DNA from: Companilactobacillus versmoldensis DSM 14857 = KCTC 3814
GTDB taxonomy: Bacteria > Bacillota > Bacilli > Lactobacillales > Lactobacillaceae
DNA length: 64,000 bases
NCBI RefSeq assembly: GCF_001434295.1
Contig: NZ_AZFA01000011.1
Span: 1 to 64,000 of the forward strand
Direction: 5' to 3'
The notes below the pieces were generated by a model that saw only the letters and a program-made list of their open reading frames with translations, was not told the DNA's origin and searched no databases. A program made the translations under genes and the position numbers. Numbering within the stretch: the stretch's first letter is position 1; the number at the start of each line of letters is the position of its first letter. This document shows, piece by piece, positions 17,299 through 27,796 of the stretch.

Positions 17299-20200
17299 GT
17301 GCATATAAAAAAATTACTGACTTTATCGATATTTCTATTTGGCTTGATAGGCTTGATCATCATAGCAATCACAACGCATCAATCCCCAACGATTGCGACC
17401 GATAATTCTCCAAATAATAAAATTGAATTCTTGGAAGTTGAAAAAACCAATCAAAAAACTTCCGTAAAGATCAAATATCATTTATCTGCTAAACAACCAA
17501 TTTTAATTATTAATTGTCCGCAAATAAACAACCTTGACACTGACAAATTAAAAAAAGACATCGGAGCTGATAACGTAGGTCTCAATTCCGATGAACAAAA
17601 TGTATATTTAAATTTAAAAAATCATATCTCACCTCAAAGTAGCGGCGAATTAAATTTAGAAATACTATCTAAAGCGCCAACGGTGCTCCAATTCAAAGAT
17701 ATCGATAATAATAAATTAGCTGAAAAAGCAATCAATCCGGAAAAAACAAAAGTTACGGATACTAGTTCAAATAATACTGAGCCTGATGAAGATACGCCAA
17801 ATGAACAAGAATCAAACCAATCAACAAATCCAGAAGATGAAACTGCAAACGAAGAACCTGTAAAAGAAACCGCAACTGATTCTGAGACAGTGACTGATAT
17901 CTCTAAACGTGAAGATCCTGACAGTGATAATCCTGAAGATTCTAAACCAGATGATGAAGATTCCGAAATTGAGGACGATCAAGTCTTAAATGACGACGAA
18001 GAAGATGTAAATTCTGGTTGGAACCAATCTGATCGGTTAGGGATTTCGACCGGAAAGCCAGTTGAAACTTTGGATCCTGATTCAGGTGAGAAGAAAATCG
18101 CCTACCCCGTGATTTATTTTGGTGCTTTAAACTATGCACTGGGTGGCGGGATCAAAATTTCAGATTCCCTATCGACCGATCGAAGTGGACATGGTCGAAA
18201 AAACAATATTACCGCTGCTAATTCAGCAATAATACTAACTAAGCCTGATGGTGATCCCAACGATATCCAACGCGATACAGATTATAACGATAAAAAAGCG
18301 ACTCAAAGAAACCGTTGGTATACTAGTACTTATGGTGATGGATTAATGACTTATGATAAATCGATCATCGATAATGATAATCAAAAGCAAACCGAGTTTG
18401 GTTCCCAAAGAAATTTCACTACTACTAATTTAAACTATTACGCTGAAAGGGATTTACCAGGAGTAAATAGTGTCAAACGGCCAGACCTTTTCGGACCAGG
18501 AAATATCGACAAAAACAAAAAAAAGATGGGTATGGATACTAGTTCATTCAAATTTTATTGGAAAAAAGATCCAGTAACCACTTTGACTGAGCAACGAATC
18601 GTTTTTAAACAATCACATTCTAAAAAATCCATCAAGATATCCACAACACAAAGATTTGGACTAGATGGATCGATCATTATCACGACTGAATTTAAAAATG
18701 TCGGTAAAGAACGGATTCCTGAATTCACTGGGTATACCTTCCGAGATGTTACCTTCATGAAAGATCATCGTTATGAAACCCGTGAAAGTAAAAATGTATT
18801 ACGCTCATTGGGAGACAATCGAGGTGTCTATGCTACTAGACAATCCCATAACGGTAGTATCGAATTTCACCTCACCAATTTTGAAGATTCACCGTATGCT
18901 TGGTCAGCTAGAGGCACCAAATCATCATATTTTCAATCCTCTAACGAGCATCGTTTTCCATTCAATACCAGATCAAAAGAAATCTTTGGCAAATCAGATT
19001 CGTTTAATGATATCTATGATAAAGGAGACAATGGTCGCGATCCTGGATTAGGCAAAGCCTTTGCCGGAAAGGGTGTAAGTTGGGAATCGGGTATTTCAAT
19101 GCACACTGAAAACCAATCATTAGGCGTTGGAAAAACCGTTTCAATGACTTATTCAACTTCAGTGGTTCCTATTAGTTCTGACCCCATGATTGATGTCCAT
19201 CAAAAAGGAACGGTGAAAGATCCCATCATGGTTGACCCATCTAAAAAATTAAAACTGAATGGAAGTTGGTTCTACCTAGGAAGCACTAGGATCTCAATCA
19301 ATTGCTTAGTTGATGCCAAAGAAACTGATCCCGAAAAATTGAAACATCAAATAATGGAGCCAATAAATAAAATCGCTGATTATAGACAAAGCGACTATGA
19401 ACAGTCAAAAGGAATCAGGAAACCTTGGAAACACGAGATAGATATTTCGAATTTATCCGCTGGAATACATACAATTTATTTTGCGGCTAAAGATGAAGTT
19501 GGAAAAACAAAGACATCCCCTATCAAAAAAGTCGTCATCAAAATTCCCCGACACGCTACGAAAAAACCACAAATTGAAATTGATTCTCCTGTCGAATCCT
19601 CATCTAAGGATGATCCGTTCGACCCAGAATATAATGATGGCCTTAACCTCAAAGGATCTTGGTCTGATGCTGACAGTAAAAATGTTGACTTAACTTATCA
19701 ATTAGACGATGGCCAAGAAATGCCAATCGGCGAAAACAAAACACATAAAAATATTCTTGGTGTACCAATGCCTTGGCATATCAATAATTTATCCATCATG
19801 CATATCAACGACGTAAAGGTTCACAAAATCGATATTAAAATAAATGATGGTAACGATACTGTAATCGAAACGTTCTACTTCCAAAAACGAAATGGTGCAC
19901 CTATCCTAGAGGTCCCAGCAAACATCAATTTTGGCTCAAATCATATTATTCCTAATAAAGATCAAGTTGTTACTGCTGATGTCAGTGGACCTCTAAGGGT
20001 CAATGATTTTAGAGGTGTCTCCAACAAAGCTTTAAAAATAAGTTTGCAGGTCAAACATTTCAATCAATCTACCTTTGATGAAGATAGTGGTAAAGATAAT
20101 ACCAAAACGTTAACCAGTTCCCTTTCACTAGATGGCCAAAAGATACCATTCAATACCCCAGTACAGATTGGACCTGATCTGTATACCGAGGATGGTGTTT

Positions 20201-20328
20201 GGAAAAAGACCACCGTTTTATCTCATAAAATAAACGATAAAATAAAATTAAAAATCCATGGGAATAACCACGATTCCAATGGTGATTTCAGTAGTCAATG
20301 GTTTTGGACTGCTTCTGATACTATTTGA
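17299..20328 (+). CDS. WxL-like secreted surface protein, paralogue 2
   Basis: A 1009-aa secreted protein, intact. The GTG start follows AAGGAG by 7 nt. The signal peptide is about residues 1-33. An N-terminal beta domain follows (about 38-145), then an Asp/Glu-rich linker (about 150-240) and a large central domain (about 245-625: PVIYFGALNYAL, NNITAANSAIIL, RNFTTTNL, FRDVTFMKDH, NFEDSPYAWSARG, GISMHTEN). Two Ig-like modules follow (about 628-755 and 757-865; the second carries GSWSDADSKNVDLTYQLDDG). The WxL-like end (about 868-1009) has INFGS, DFRG and QWFWTASDTI, but the first W-x-L is replaced by an LKISL segment. It has no LPXTG. Family knowledge says WxL domains bind peptidoglycan non-covalently; ligand unknown. 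Confidence 0.85.
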   Translation: MHIKKLLTLSIFLFGLIGLIIIAITTHQSPTIATDNSPNNKIEFLEVEKTNQKTSVKIKYHLSAKQPILIINCPQINNLDTDKLKKDIGADNVGLNSDEQNVYLNLKNHISPQSSGELNLEILSKAPTVLQFKDIDNNKLAEKAINPEKTKVTDTSSNNTEPDEDTPNEQESNQSTNPEDETANEEPVKETATDSETVTDISKREDPDSDNPEDSKPDDEDSEIEDDQVLNDDEEDVNSGWNQSDRLGISTGKPVETLDPDSGEKKIAYPVIYFGALNYALGGGIKISDSLSTDRSGHGRKNNITAANSAIILTKPDGDPNDIQRDTDYNDKKATQRNRWYTSTYGDGLMTYDKSIIDNDNQKQTEFGSQRNFTTTNLNYYAERDLPGVNSVKRPDLFGPGNIDKNKKKMGMDTSSFKFYWKKDPVTTLTEQRIVFKQSHSKKSIKISTTQRFGLDGSIIITTEFKNVGKERIPEFTGYTFRDVTFMKDHRYETRESKNVLRSLGDNRGVYATRQSHNGSIEFHLTNFEDSPYAWSARGTKSSYFQSSNEHRFPFNTRSKEIFGKSDSFNDIYDKGDNGRDPGLGKAFAGKGVSWESGISMHTENQSLGVGKTVSMTYSTSVVPISSDPMIDVHQKGTVKDPIMVDPSKKLKLNGSWFYLGSTRISINCLVDAKETDPEKLKHQIMEPINKIADYRQSDYEQSKGIRKPWKHEIDISNLSAGIHTIYFAAKDEVGKTKTSPIKKVVIKIPRHATKKPQIEIDSPVESSSKDDPFDPEYNDGLNLKGSWSDADSKNVDLTYQLDDGQEMPIGENKTHKNILGVPMPWHINNLSIMHINDVKVHKIDIKINDGNDTVIETFYFQKRNGAPILEVPANINFGSNHIIPNKDQVVTADVSGPLRVNDFRGVSNKALKISLQVKHFNQSTFDEDSGKDNTKTLTSSLSLDGQKIPFNTPVQIGPDLYTEDGVWKKTTVLSHKINDKIKLKIHGNNHDSNGDFSSQWFWTASDTI

Positions 20329-20331
20329 TTT

Positions 20332-20368
20332 CAAATCGTCTAATCAGTTGATTAGGCGATTTTTTTAT
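20332..20368 (+). terminator. Terminator of WxL-like gene 2
   Basis: AATCGTCTAATC / GATTAGGCGATT stem with T7. Confidence 0.9.
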
Positions 20369-20475
20369 ATCCAAAAATTTTTATAAGTTCAACTTTTTAC
20401 TTTAATAATTATGAGAACCTGTCTTTTTTGAGTAAGGAACTCTTATCATTATCAAACTAAAATAGCTATCTTCTC

Positions 20476-20490
20476 ATGATAAGATACAGC
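20476..20490 (+). promoter_or_regulatory. Extended -10 promoter motif of WxL-like gene 3
   Basis: ATGATAAGATACAG, nearly identical to the motif before paralogue 1 and containing TGA-TAAGAT. Confidence 0.4.
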
Positions 20491-20517
20491 ATTACGTCTA
20501 ACTGAGGGAGATGACCT

Positions 20518-23307
20518 ATGCATAAAAATGTGGCTGTAAAATCTTTTTTACTAGTAATTTGTATTGCCTTTATTAGTATCTTGTCTGGATTTACTGAGCA
20601 AAAAAATTTGAATGATCCTATCGATGACAAAAATTTTGTTGAAGTTAGTCAAGTTGATTCTTCTGAGCAGGAACTGCAGCTTAAGATCAAATATGATTTT
20701 AAAAAAAATGATCCGATCATGATATTGAACAGTGACCAACTTAAATGCATCAACATTGACCATCTTGAGAAACTTATTGGGCAAAAAAATATTGGGATCA
20801 ATTGGGACGAGAATAAGCTTACTTTGAATCTGAGTGATTTTTCGAAAACTAGCGATGATGATAGCTTTACGATCGATATTACTTCAAAAGTTCCCTTCAG
20901 TCTGAACGTGACTGATATTACCGGTGATTTATTGGCTGATAATAGTTTCAATGTTCGCGATGATGATGATGATGACGATGAAGAAACAGAAATCGATGAA
21001 AATTCTGACGATCATTTTTATGACGATCCACAAGAACAGGATAATCAAGAATGGGAAGAAATCGATAGACTTACTATTTCGAAAGGTAAAACTATCAATT
21101 ACGATACTGATGGATTACACGAAAAAGTCACTCCCATTTTGTATTTTGGTGCCCTAGAATATGCTCAACAAGATTTATCACTTCAACAGGCCCAAATGAA
21201 AAAACCATCTGATAATTTGACTGCTCCCAATTCGGCACTCGAGATTCTGGTTGAACGACGTAAAGAGAGCGATTTAATCTATCACTACACTAATACTTAT
21301 GGTGATTCCGAATTGACTCAATCTGGTCGAAAAGGTAGCCATGAAAACTTTAGTACAACAAATTTATTTGATTACTCCTCAAAGGACAAAATAGAAAATA
21401 AGCCTAGGTTATCCAGCCTTGGAAATAATCTATCGGATAATCCTGTCAAAACTTATGATTATCATCTTTATAAAAAAGAAGATCCCCTTACGCATAAAAC
21501 TATGCAGCGCCTGACATATCGTCAATCATATGAAAAGTATGAAGTTGAAATAACAACTACCCAGAGGTTTGATAACGACAATAAAATCGTTGTTTCAACC
21601 TCATTTAAAAACACTGGCGAATTGGATATTCCAAGTTTCAGTGGTTACAATTTTCGTGATATAACCTTCCATATTGACAAAAAAAATAGCGATAATTCTA
21701 ACCCCGCCATGGAAGACCCAGTAATGAGATCCATGGGGGCTTCACGTGGTGTCATTGCTTTTAGTAAAAATTTCCAGAATCACATTGAATTTAATTTAAA
21801 TGGTTTTCCACGTGCACCTTACGCTTGGGGCTTAGGAACCGTTACAGAATCAAGCCATGTTAACGAACCTTATGATTATCCTTGGGGTAACAAAATTAAA
21901 TATCCCAATTTGGCCACTTTATATGCAGCCTCATTTACTGACTTAAATGATGTTGGCCTTAAAGGAAATAACTTACCTATTGGTACACATTTTTTCCAAA
22001 AAGGAGCAAATGATCCAGATGACACGAAATTTGATGCTGGTCTGACAATGCATACCAAAAATCACGTTTTACCAAAAGATAAATCGGTTTCAATGACCTA
22101 TGGAATTTCTCTCGTACGAGAATTGAAGCACCAAATTGTTTTTAATCTTGACCATGACACTGCCGAAACTAGACCAGCCATCATCCATAATGGCGAAAAA
22201 GATATCCCTCTTAAAATCTCCTGGAAAGATAAATCAGGAGATAATGAAGACATTTATTACTCAATTGATAGATCGACCGAATTTCTGAAATTAAAATCAA
22301 AGGTTACTAATACTAACAAAGACAAATTTAACTTTTTAGAAATCAACGTCCCAATTGAAAAATTACAACCTGGTCCCCATGACCTGGAGTTATATCTTAA
22401 AAATGATAGGAAAATCCAATCAAAAACCATTCATTATCATTTTAAGATACTTTCACCAGAAGATATGATGCCACAAGTTACGATCGACTCTCCTAGCCAA
22501 CTAACTTCAATGGAAAATCCCTTTGATTTACAAAATAGTACTCTAATTTTTAATGGCACTTGGCATTCCTTAAAATCAAAAAGTGTCCATCTTGAGTACC
22601 AAATTGATGATGAAAAAACAAACAATATTTTTACAAACAAAGTGAATTCCAAACCTGAAAAGAATCATCGTTGGGCTATAAAAATCCTACTTGAACAATT
22701 CAATGATCTAAAAACTCACCAGATCACCTTTAGATTGATCGATGAAGAAGATTCCACTAAAAATGGCACTGAAATATTCTATTTTAAACATGGCGTTGGC
22801 AATGTAGAAATATTCAGCCCGGCAAATATTCATTTTGGAACCATCAATCTCCCGTCAAATACGGATCGATACGTCAAACCAAGAGTAAATAATGATCATA
22901 TCTATTTAAAAGATCAACGCGGAGAACAAGCCACCCCATTGCGTATTAATTTGGAGGTACGAGGTTTTGAATTTGAAAAACCATTTTTAGATTCAGAGGA
23001 AGTGCCTGAACATGGTGATAATCCCAATTTAAGTCCCGATGATTCTGATGATGGTTCGATTGATTCAACCAAAACTTTTGTTCCTTCTGTTATTTGGAAA
23101 GATCAACTCATCCCTAAAGACACAGAACAAAACGTTACCAAGGTTGAGATTTACCAAACATCGCCAAATAAGGATATTTGGGATAATTCCGAAGATTTAA
23201 CTAATATTTTAAAAAATAATCTTGTATTGAAAATACCTAAAGAAGCATCTAAAAATCCTGGTAGTTATGTCAGCCATTGGACTTGGACTGCAACTGATGC
23301 ACTATAA
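20518..23307 (+). CDS. WxL-like secreted surface protein, paralogue 3
   Basis: A 929-aa secreted protein of the same family, the most divergent of the three. GAGGGAG precedes the ATG. The signal peptide is about residues 1-26. The N-terminal beta domain is followed by a very acidic linker (DDDDDDEETEIDE, about 148-180). The central domain keeps ILYFGALEYA, NFSTTNL, FRDITFH, APYAWG and GLTMHTKN. Two Ig-like modules follow (GTWHSLKSKSVHLEYQIDDE), and the WxL-like end has IHFGT, KDQRG, LRINLEV and HWTWTATDAL. Its own promoter motif and terminator make it monocistronic. Three separately controlled copies suggest alternative surface display or redundancy rather than a complex made at fixed ratio. 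Confidence 0.85.
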   Translation: MHKNVAVKSFLLVICIAFISILSGFTEQKNLNDPIDDKNFVEVSQVDSSEQELQLKIKYDFKKNDPIMILNSDQLKCINIDHLEKLIGQKNIGINWDENKLTLNLSDFSKTSDDDSFTIDITSKVPFSLNVTDITGDLLADNSFNVRDDDDDDDEETEIDENSDDHFYDDPQEQDNQEWEEIDRLTISKGKTINYDTDGLHEKVTPILYFGALEYAQQDLSLQQAQMKKPSDNLTAPNSALEILVERRKESDLIYHYTNTYGDSELTQSGRKGSHENFSTTNLFDYSSKDKIENKPRLSSLGNNLSDNPVKTYDYHLYKKEDPLTHKTMQRLTYRQSYEKYEVEITTTQRFDNDNKIVVSTSFKNTGELDIPSFSGYNFRDITFHIDKKNSDNSNPAMEDPVMRSMGASRGVIAFSKNFQNHIEFNLNGFPRAPYAWGLGTVTESSHVNEPYDYPWGNKIKYPNLATLYAASFTDLNDVGLKGNNLPIGTHFFQKGANDPDDTKFDAGLTMHTKNHVLPKDKSVSMTYGISLVRELKHQIVFNLDHDTAETRPAIIHNGEKDIPLKISWKDKSGDNEDIYYSIDRSTEFLKLKSKVTNTNKDKFNFLEINVPIEKLQPGPHDLELYLKNDRKIQSKTIHYHFKILSPEDMMPQVTIDSPSQLTSMENPFDLQNSTLIFNGTWHSLKSKSVHLEYQIDDEKTNNIFTNKVNSKPEKNHRWAIKILLEQFNDLKTHQITFRLIDEEDSTKNGTEIFYFKHGVGNVEIFSPANIHFGTINLPSNTDRYVKPRVNNDHIYLKDQRGEQATPLRINLEVRGFEFEKPFLDSEEVPEHGDNPNLSPDDSDDGSIDSTKTFVPSVIWKDQLIPKDTEQNVTKVEIYQTSPNKDIWDNSEDLTNILKNNLVLKIPKEASKNPGSYVSHWTWTATDAL

Positions 23308-23348
23308 AAAATGACCGCTAATTCATTTGAACTAGCGGTCATTTTTTA
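23304..23348. terminator. Bidirectional terminator between WxL-like gene 3 and pnuC
   Basis: AAAAAATGACCGCTA / TAGCGGTCATTTTTT stem, with T-runs on both strands, between convergent genes. Confidence 0.9.
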
Positions 23349-23360
23349 AACTTATTATCT

Positions 23361-24090
23361 TTATTCAACAACTTCTTCTACAGTTGCATTAACTTTTGCC
23401 TTGTGTTCAGCTCTGGACCATGTGATCCAACCAACTAAATCATTCAACATATAAATTACATACATGAATCCAAGTGGGCTCAAGAAACCTGTTCCATTGA
23501 GCATTGAGGCTCTAATCCAAAGGAACATTGAAACAACTCCTTGAAAGAACCAGAAAATAAATTGTGTCTTGATTCTTTTAACACATAAAATCGATGCGAT
23601 CATGCCAATCGAGAAACCTAAAGCATCAAGGATTGGTTGAGAATCACCAAGTTGCTTAAGAGCAAAATAGGAAACTCCCCATATTACTAACATGCCAACG
23701 ATTGCCAAAGCCCATTGGAAAAAACCCTTTAGTGGTTTAGAAACTTCGGCACCACCAGTACCATCTTCATGTTTTGTCCATGCTAATAAAACTGGGATAT
23801 CCAAAACAAAAATATAAGCAAATTGTAGCAATGCATCCGCATATACCTTACTTACGAAAGCATTAAAAATAATAATAACGGCCGAAATAATTCCGAAAAC
23901 CATTACTTGCCTTTTGATTACTGATCATTAACACACAAATTACACCTAAAACGGCACCTAACGTGGTAATTAGAGTCATTGGTGAGTAATTACCTGCACT
24001 GACCAATATGATTGCTTGCATCAAAATTCCTAGCGCTAGCAAACCATAACTTGCCTTGCTCCATCCTTTAAAGTCATTAATGACCATCAT
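23361..24090 (-). pseudogene. pnuC: Nicotinamide riboside transporter PnuC, frameshifted
   Basis: Two adjoining reading frames together make one PnuC. The first 60 residues (MMVINDFKGWSKASYG...) come from a start at 24090 behind AGAGGGTG. The remaining 180 residues (FGIISAVIIIFNAF to the Glu-rich end) are in the next frame. The break is at a T4 run on the minus strand (23896-23899). Removing one T restores a 242-codon protein reading SNGFGIISAV across the junction. About seven helices and the helix pair LGFMYVIYMLNDLVGWITW fit PnuC, which imports nicotinamide riboside for NAD synthesis. The downstream fragment's ATG has no ribosome site, so the gene is probably inactive, unless the frame is restored in part of the population. 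Confidence 0.8.
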
Positions 24091-24103
24091 ATAAATACAC
24101 CCT

Positions 24104-24213
24104 CTAAACGTTTGTTTTTGAAACAACGTTTATTAGTATATCATTTTCATAATAGTGAATCTACCATTTTTACATATATATGGTGATAAACAAATTAGTA
24201 ACATACCATATAT
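24104..24213 (-). repeat. Two inverted repeats upstream of pnuC
   Basis: An AAACGTTGTTT / AAACAAACGTTT pair (about 24104-24132) sits just before the ribosome site, and an ATATATGGT / ACCATATAT pair spans about 24174-24213. They may be operator sites or leader hairpins; no family assigned. Confidence 0.3.
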
Positions 24214-24339
24214 TGTGTTTTAGAGCCAATTAGAGCCTTTTCTAATTTTTGAAAATAATTGAAAGTTGCAATTTTTTATGAAAATTATCATTAAATCAAT
24301 TCATTGAAATAATATTTAAACACAACTTTTTGATGAGTG

Positions 24340-24374
24340 CAAAAAAAAACTAGTATTCGTTTGGAATACTAGTT
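24340..24374 (-). terminator. Terminator of argGH
   Basis: AACTAGTATTC / GAATACTAGTT stem with loop of five and T9 on the minus strand. Confidence 0.9.
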
Positions 24375-24380
24375 CAATGA

Positions 24381-25781
24381 TCAATTATCTATTTTTGACG
24401 TTTCAGATAATTCTTCTTTAGCAATTTGGATTTGCTTTTTCACGGACGCAAACCCAGTCCCACCTAAAGAATTGCGACGTTCAACTGCAACCTCTGGTTT
24501 TAAGACCTCATAGACATCTTTATCAATCAAAGGCGAAATCTTTTGATATTCGTCTAAGCTGATATCTTGGAGATTTTGATGATTTTGCAATCCCTTCAAA
24601 ACCAACTGACCAACAATACCATGGGCTTCTCTAAATGGGATTCCCTTAGTAGCTAAATAATCAGCTAACTCAGTGGCATTCGAAAAATCATTTTCAGTTG
24701 CATGACGCATTTTATCTTTATTGACTTTGATGGTCGAAATCATGCCATTAAAGACTTTGAGTGCTGGTAATAAAGTCTTGACAGTATCAAAGGTCCCTTC
24801 TTTATCCTCTTGCAGATCCTTATTATACGCTAGAGGCAACGACTTCATAGTCGATAGCAGTCCTATTAAATGTCCGAATACTCGGCCACTCTTACCACGA
24901 ATCAATTCCGCCATATCTGGATTTTTTTTCTGAGGCATGATGGAACTTCCGGTGGTATATTTGTCGCTCAATTCTAAATAATTGAATTCATAGCTGACCC
25001 ACATACTGATTTCTTCGCATAACCGTGACAAGTGCATCATCAAAATTGAAGCATTACTCAGAAATTCTAGGGCAAAATCACGGTCAGATACGGCATCCAA
25101 GGAGTTCTGGTAAATGTCATTGAAACCTAACTCTTTAGCAGTGAATTCACGGTCGATCGGGAAAGTTGTTCCAGCCAGTGCGGCTGCCCCCAAAGGACTG
25201 ATATCGGCATGTTTCATATTGAATTGGAATCGTTCGACATCCCTTTTTAACATTGAATAATATGCCATCAAATAATGTCCATACGAAATCGGTTGGGCAT
25301 GCTGCAAATGAGTATAGCCAGGCATAATTGTTTCAACATTATCCTCAGCCAGATTGACCAATGTTTTTTGGATAGTCTGGATCTCATCAATGATTTTCGG
25401 CAGACGGTTTTTGACATACAAATGAAAGTCGGTAGCCACCTGATCATTTCTTGAACGACCAGTGTGCAATTTACCAGCTACGGGACCAATCTCGTCAGTC
25501 AGGATACTTTCGATATTCATATGGATATCTTCATTTTCGACCGTAAAATGCAATTTTCCGGCGTGAAGCTCTCTTTGAATATTTTCGAGACCGGCAATAA
25601 TTTGATCACTATCGGACCCATTCAAGATCTTGGTTTCCTTGAGCATTTTTACATGCGCTAATGAGCCTTCGATATCTTCATCAGCCATTAGTTGATCAAA
25701 ACTTATGGATGCCCCGAATTCGTCGACCCAAGTTTCTGCTTGAGCTTGAAAACGTCCACCCCATAACTTATGCGTACTCAT
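24381..25781 (-). CDS. argH: Argininosuccinate lyase
   Basis: Splits argininosuccinate into arginine and fumarate, the last step of arginine synthesis. The 466-aa length is usual. Visible features are the N-terminal KLWGGRF, the conserved [12 protein letters not shown], the TxxxxAQP-type segment [14 protein letters not shown] and the fumarase/aspartase-superfamily signature [12 protein letters not shown] with the flexible catalytic serine loop. The start ATG overlaps the argG stop by one base (TAATG), giving tight coupling. The earlier arginine pathway genes are not in this window, so citrulline may come from elsewhere. Confidence 0.96.
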   Translation of the reverse strand: MSTHKLWGGRFQAQAETWVDEFGASISFDQLMADEDIEGSLAHVKMLKETKILNGSDSDQIIAGLENIQRELHAGKLHFTVENEDIHMNIESILTDEIGPVAGKLHTGRSRNDQVATDFHLYVKNRLPKIIDEIQTIQKTLVNLAEDNVETIMPGYTHLQHAQPISYGHYLMAYYSMLKRDVERFQFNMKHADISPLGAAALAGTTFPIDREFTAKELGFNDIYQNSLDAVSDRDFALEFLSNASILMMHLSRLCEEISMWVSYEFNYLELSDKYTTGSSIMPQKKNPDMAELIRGKSGRVFGHLIGLLSTMKSLPLAYNKDLQEDKEGTFDTVKTLLPALKVFNGMISTIKVNKDKMRHATENDFSNATELADYLATKGIPFREAHGIVGQLVLKGLQNHQNLQDISLDEYQKISPLIDKDVYEVLKPEVAVERRNSLGGTGFASVKKQIQIAKEELSETSKIDN

Positions 25782-27007
25782 TATTTAGCCTCATTAACAG
25801 GTTTCTGATCATTCTTAGCATTAACTTGTGCTTGAACTTGTGTTGGTAAGCCCCAAAGTTTGATGAATCCCTTGGCTGCTTCTTGATCGAACGAATCAGA
25901 TGATGTGTATGTGGCTAAGTCTTTATCATAAAGTGATGTCTTAGCACGACGTCCTAAGATCCAAACATTGCCTTTAAATAATTGTAATCTGATTTCGCCA
26001 GTAACGTTCTTTTGACTTTCCTTCAAGAAGGCTAACAATGATTCCATCAATGGTGAGAACCAAAGACCATTGTAAATAATTTCTGTCAATTCTTTTTCAA
26101 TAACTGGTTTGAAATGTCCTAAGTCCCGTTCAGTAGTCAAATCTTCAAGCTCTTGATGAGCTTTGATCAAGACCATAGCTGCTGGACATTCGTAAATTTC
26201 ACGTGATTTGATACCGACCAATCTATTTTCGATATGGTCGATCCTACCAACACCATTTTCACCGGCGATCTTATTCAACTTTTCAATCATCGTAGCGAAA
26301 CTCATTTCTTCATCGTTGATTGAAACTGGTACACCTTTGTTGAATTTGATAGTCATAGTGGTTGGCTCATCAGGTGTTTTTTCGATTGGATTGGTGATTC
26401 CAAAAGCATCCTCTGGAGCTTCGACCCATGGATCCTCAAGGACACCGGCTTCATTAGCACGGCCCCAAATATTGGCGTCAATTGAGTATGGTGAATCTAG
26501 ATTGATTGGAACAGGGATATTATGTTTTTTAGCGAAGTCGATTTCTTTTTCACGTGACCAGTGCCAATCTCTAACTGGACTTAGTACTTCCAAATCTGGT
26601 GCCAATGCATGGATGCCAACTTCGAAACGAACTTGATCATTTCCTTTACCAGTACATCCGTGAGCAATGGCTACGGCATTATTTTTTTCAGCAACTTCAA
26701 CTAATTTTTTAACTATCAGTGGTCGGGATAAGGCAGAAAGCAATGGGTAACTTCCCTCATAAAGGGTATTACCTTGCAATGAAACTAAAGCATAACCATC
26801 GGCAAATTCTTCTTTGGCGTCGATTGTCTCGGCATCAACAGCACCTGCGTTAATGGCTTTCTTTTCGATGAAGTCAAGATCTTTTCCTTCTCCAACATCG
26901 ATACAGCATGCAATTACATCGTATCCTTTATTTTTTAACCAAGGAATGGCTACTGATGTATCCAAACCTCCTGAATAAGCTAGTACTACTTTTTTTGTAT
27001 CTGTCAT
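25781..27007 (-). CDS. argG: Argininosuccinate synthase
   Basis: ATP-dependent condensation of citrulline and aspartate. The protein is 408 aa, with the PP-loop [11 protein letters not shown] at residues 10-20, [22 protein letters not shown] and [17 protein letters not shown]. The C-terminal tail after VQAQVNAKN is a short Lys/Asn-rich extension beyond the core. GGAGGGAAC precedes the ATG. First gene of the argGH operon, with a promoter at 27052-27080; ArgR sites were looked for, and only weak AT-rich half-sites were seen. Confidence 0.96.
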   Translation of the reverse strand: MTDTKKVVLAYSGGLDTSVAIPWLKNKGYDVIACCIDVGEGKDLDFIEKKAINAGAVDAETIDAKEEFADGYALVSLQGNTLYEGSYPLLSALSRPLIVKKLVEVAEKNNAVAIAHGCTGKGNDQVRFEVGIHALAPDLEVLSPVRDWHWSREKEIDFAKKHNIPVPINLDSPYSIDANIWGRANEAGVLEDPWVEAPEDAFGITNPIEKTPDEPTTMTIKFNKGVPVSINDEEMSFATMIEKLNKIAGENGVGRIDHIENRLVGIKSREIYECPAAMVLIKAHQELEDLTTERDLGHFKPVIEKELTEIIYNGLWFSPLMESLLAFLKESQKNVTGEIRLQLFKGNVWILGRRAKTSLYDKDLATYTSSDSFDQEAAKGFIKLWGLPTQVQAQVNAKNDQKPVNEAK

Positions 27008-27051
27008 TATGTTCCCTCCACTGATTAGAAAAAATTAATTTTGTGTTAATA

Positions 27052-27080
27052 ATAGTAACGCGTTCTTTCACTTAATTCAA
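27052..27080 (-). promoter_or_regulatory. argGH promoter
   Basis: TTGAAT (27075-27080), 17-nt spacer, TACTAT (27052-27057) on the minus strand. Confidence 0.6.
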
Positions 27081-27166
27081 GTCTATCCGTGAAAATAGTG
27101 GATTGTCGGTTCTTAGATTATTTTAATTAAATGTATATCGCTCTCTAATTTTCAGAAAAGGACAAA

Positions 27167-27559
27167 CTAGTTTTCTGCTTTATCTTTATCGAGTGATTCT
27201 GAGATTTTCTTCAAATACTTGAGCATCTCAGCTTCATTATCAGATTCTTCAGTTTCCTCTTCCTTCTTGGATTTTCTAACCATCTTGTTAACGACCTTAA
27301 CAATAAAGAAAACTACAATAGCGATAATCAAAAAATTAATGATCGATTCGACAAAACTACCATATTTAAAATTAGCTCCCGCCACCTGTACGACCATCTT
27401 TGATAGATCGATTTTACCTAACACTAGACCAATCAATGGATTGATCAAATTTGAAACTAAAGAAGTCACGATTGACGTGAAAGCAGCCCCCATAATGACA
27501 CCAACGGCCAAATCAATAACATTGCCACGACTGATAAATTCTTTAAATTCTTTTAGCAT
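27167..27559 (-). CDS. mscL: Large-conductance mechanosensitive channel
   Basis: A 130-aa pentameric membrane channel that opens under high membrane tension and protects against hypo-osmotic shock. The N-terminal amphipathic helix is [15 protein letters not shown]1 has [20 protein letters not shown], followed by a periplasmic loop, TM2 ([18 protein letters not shown]) and a charged cytoplasmic bundle ([19 protein letters not shown]). GGAG lies 7-8 nt before the ATG. It stands alone upstream of argG on the same strand. Confidence 0.95.
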   Translation of the reverse strand: MLKEFKEFISRGNVIDLAVGVIMGAAFTSIVTSLVSNLINPLIGLVLGKIDLSKMVVQVAGANFKYGSFVESIINFLIIAIVVFFIVKVVNKMVRKSKKEEETEESDNEAEMLKYLKKISESLDKDKAEN

Positions 27560-27768
27560 ATCTAATACTCCATTCGCATTTTAGTTCGTACAAACAGTTC
27601 CTTTTTGCAAATTTGACTGATATACGCTTACCCCGATTATGCAATGTTCGGAGGTGTTTTTTCAACAAATCTTACCCGAATTAAGGATTTTACAATATTC
27701 ATTCAAAAATGATTTAATATTTTCATATCTCAATAATTGTTAACTATTATGTCATGGTACAATTTACT

Positions 27769-27774
27769 TATAAT
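27769..27774 (+). promoter_or_regulatory. -10 box TATAAT upstream of the 27797 ORF
   Basis: A perfect TATAAT lies 23 nt before the TTG start. No good -35 is seen. Its position inside the longer upstream frame supports the later start at 27797. Confidence 0.4.
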
Positions 27775-27796
27775 TCCATTAGGGGGGATCATTACA

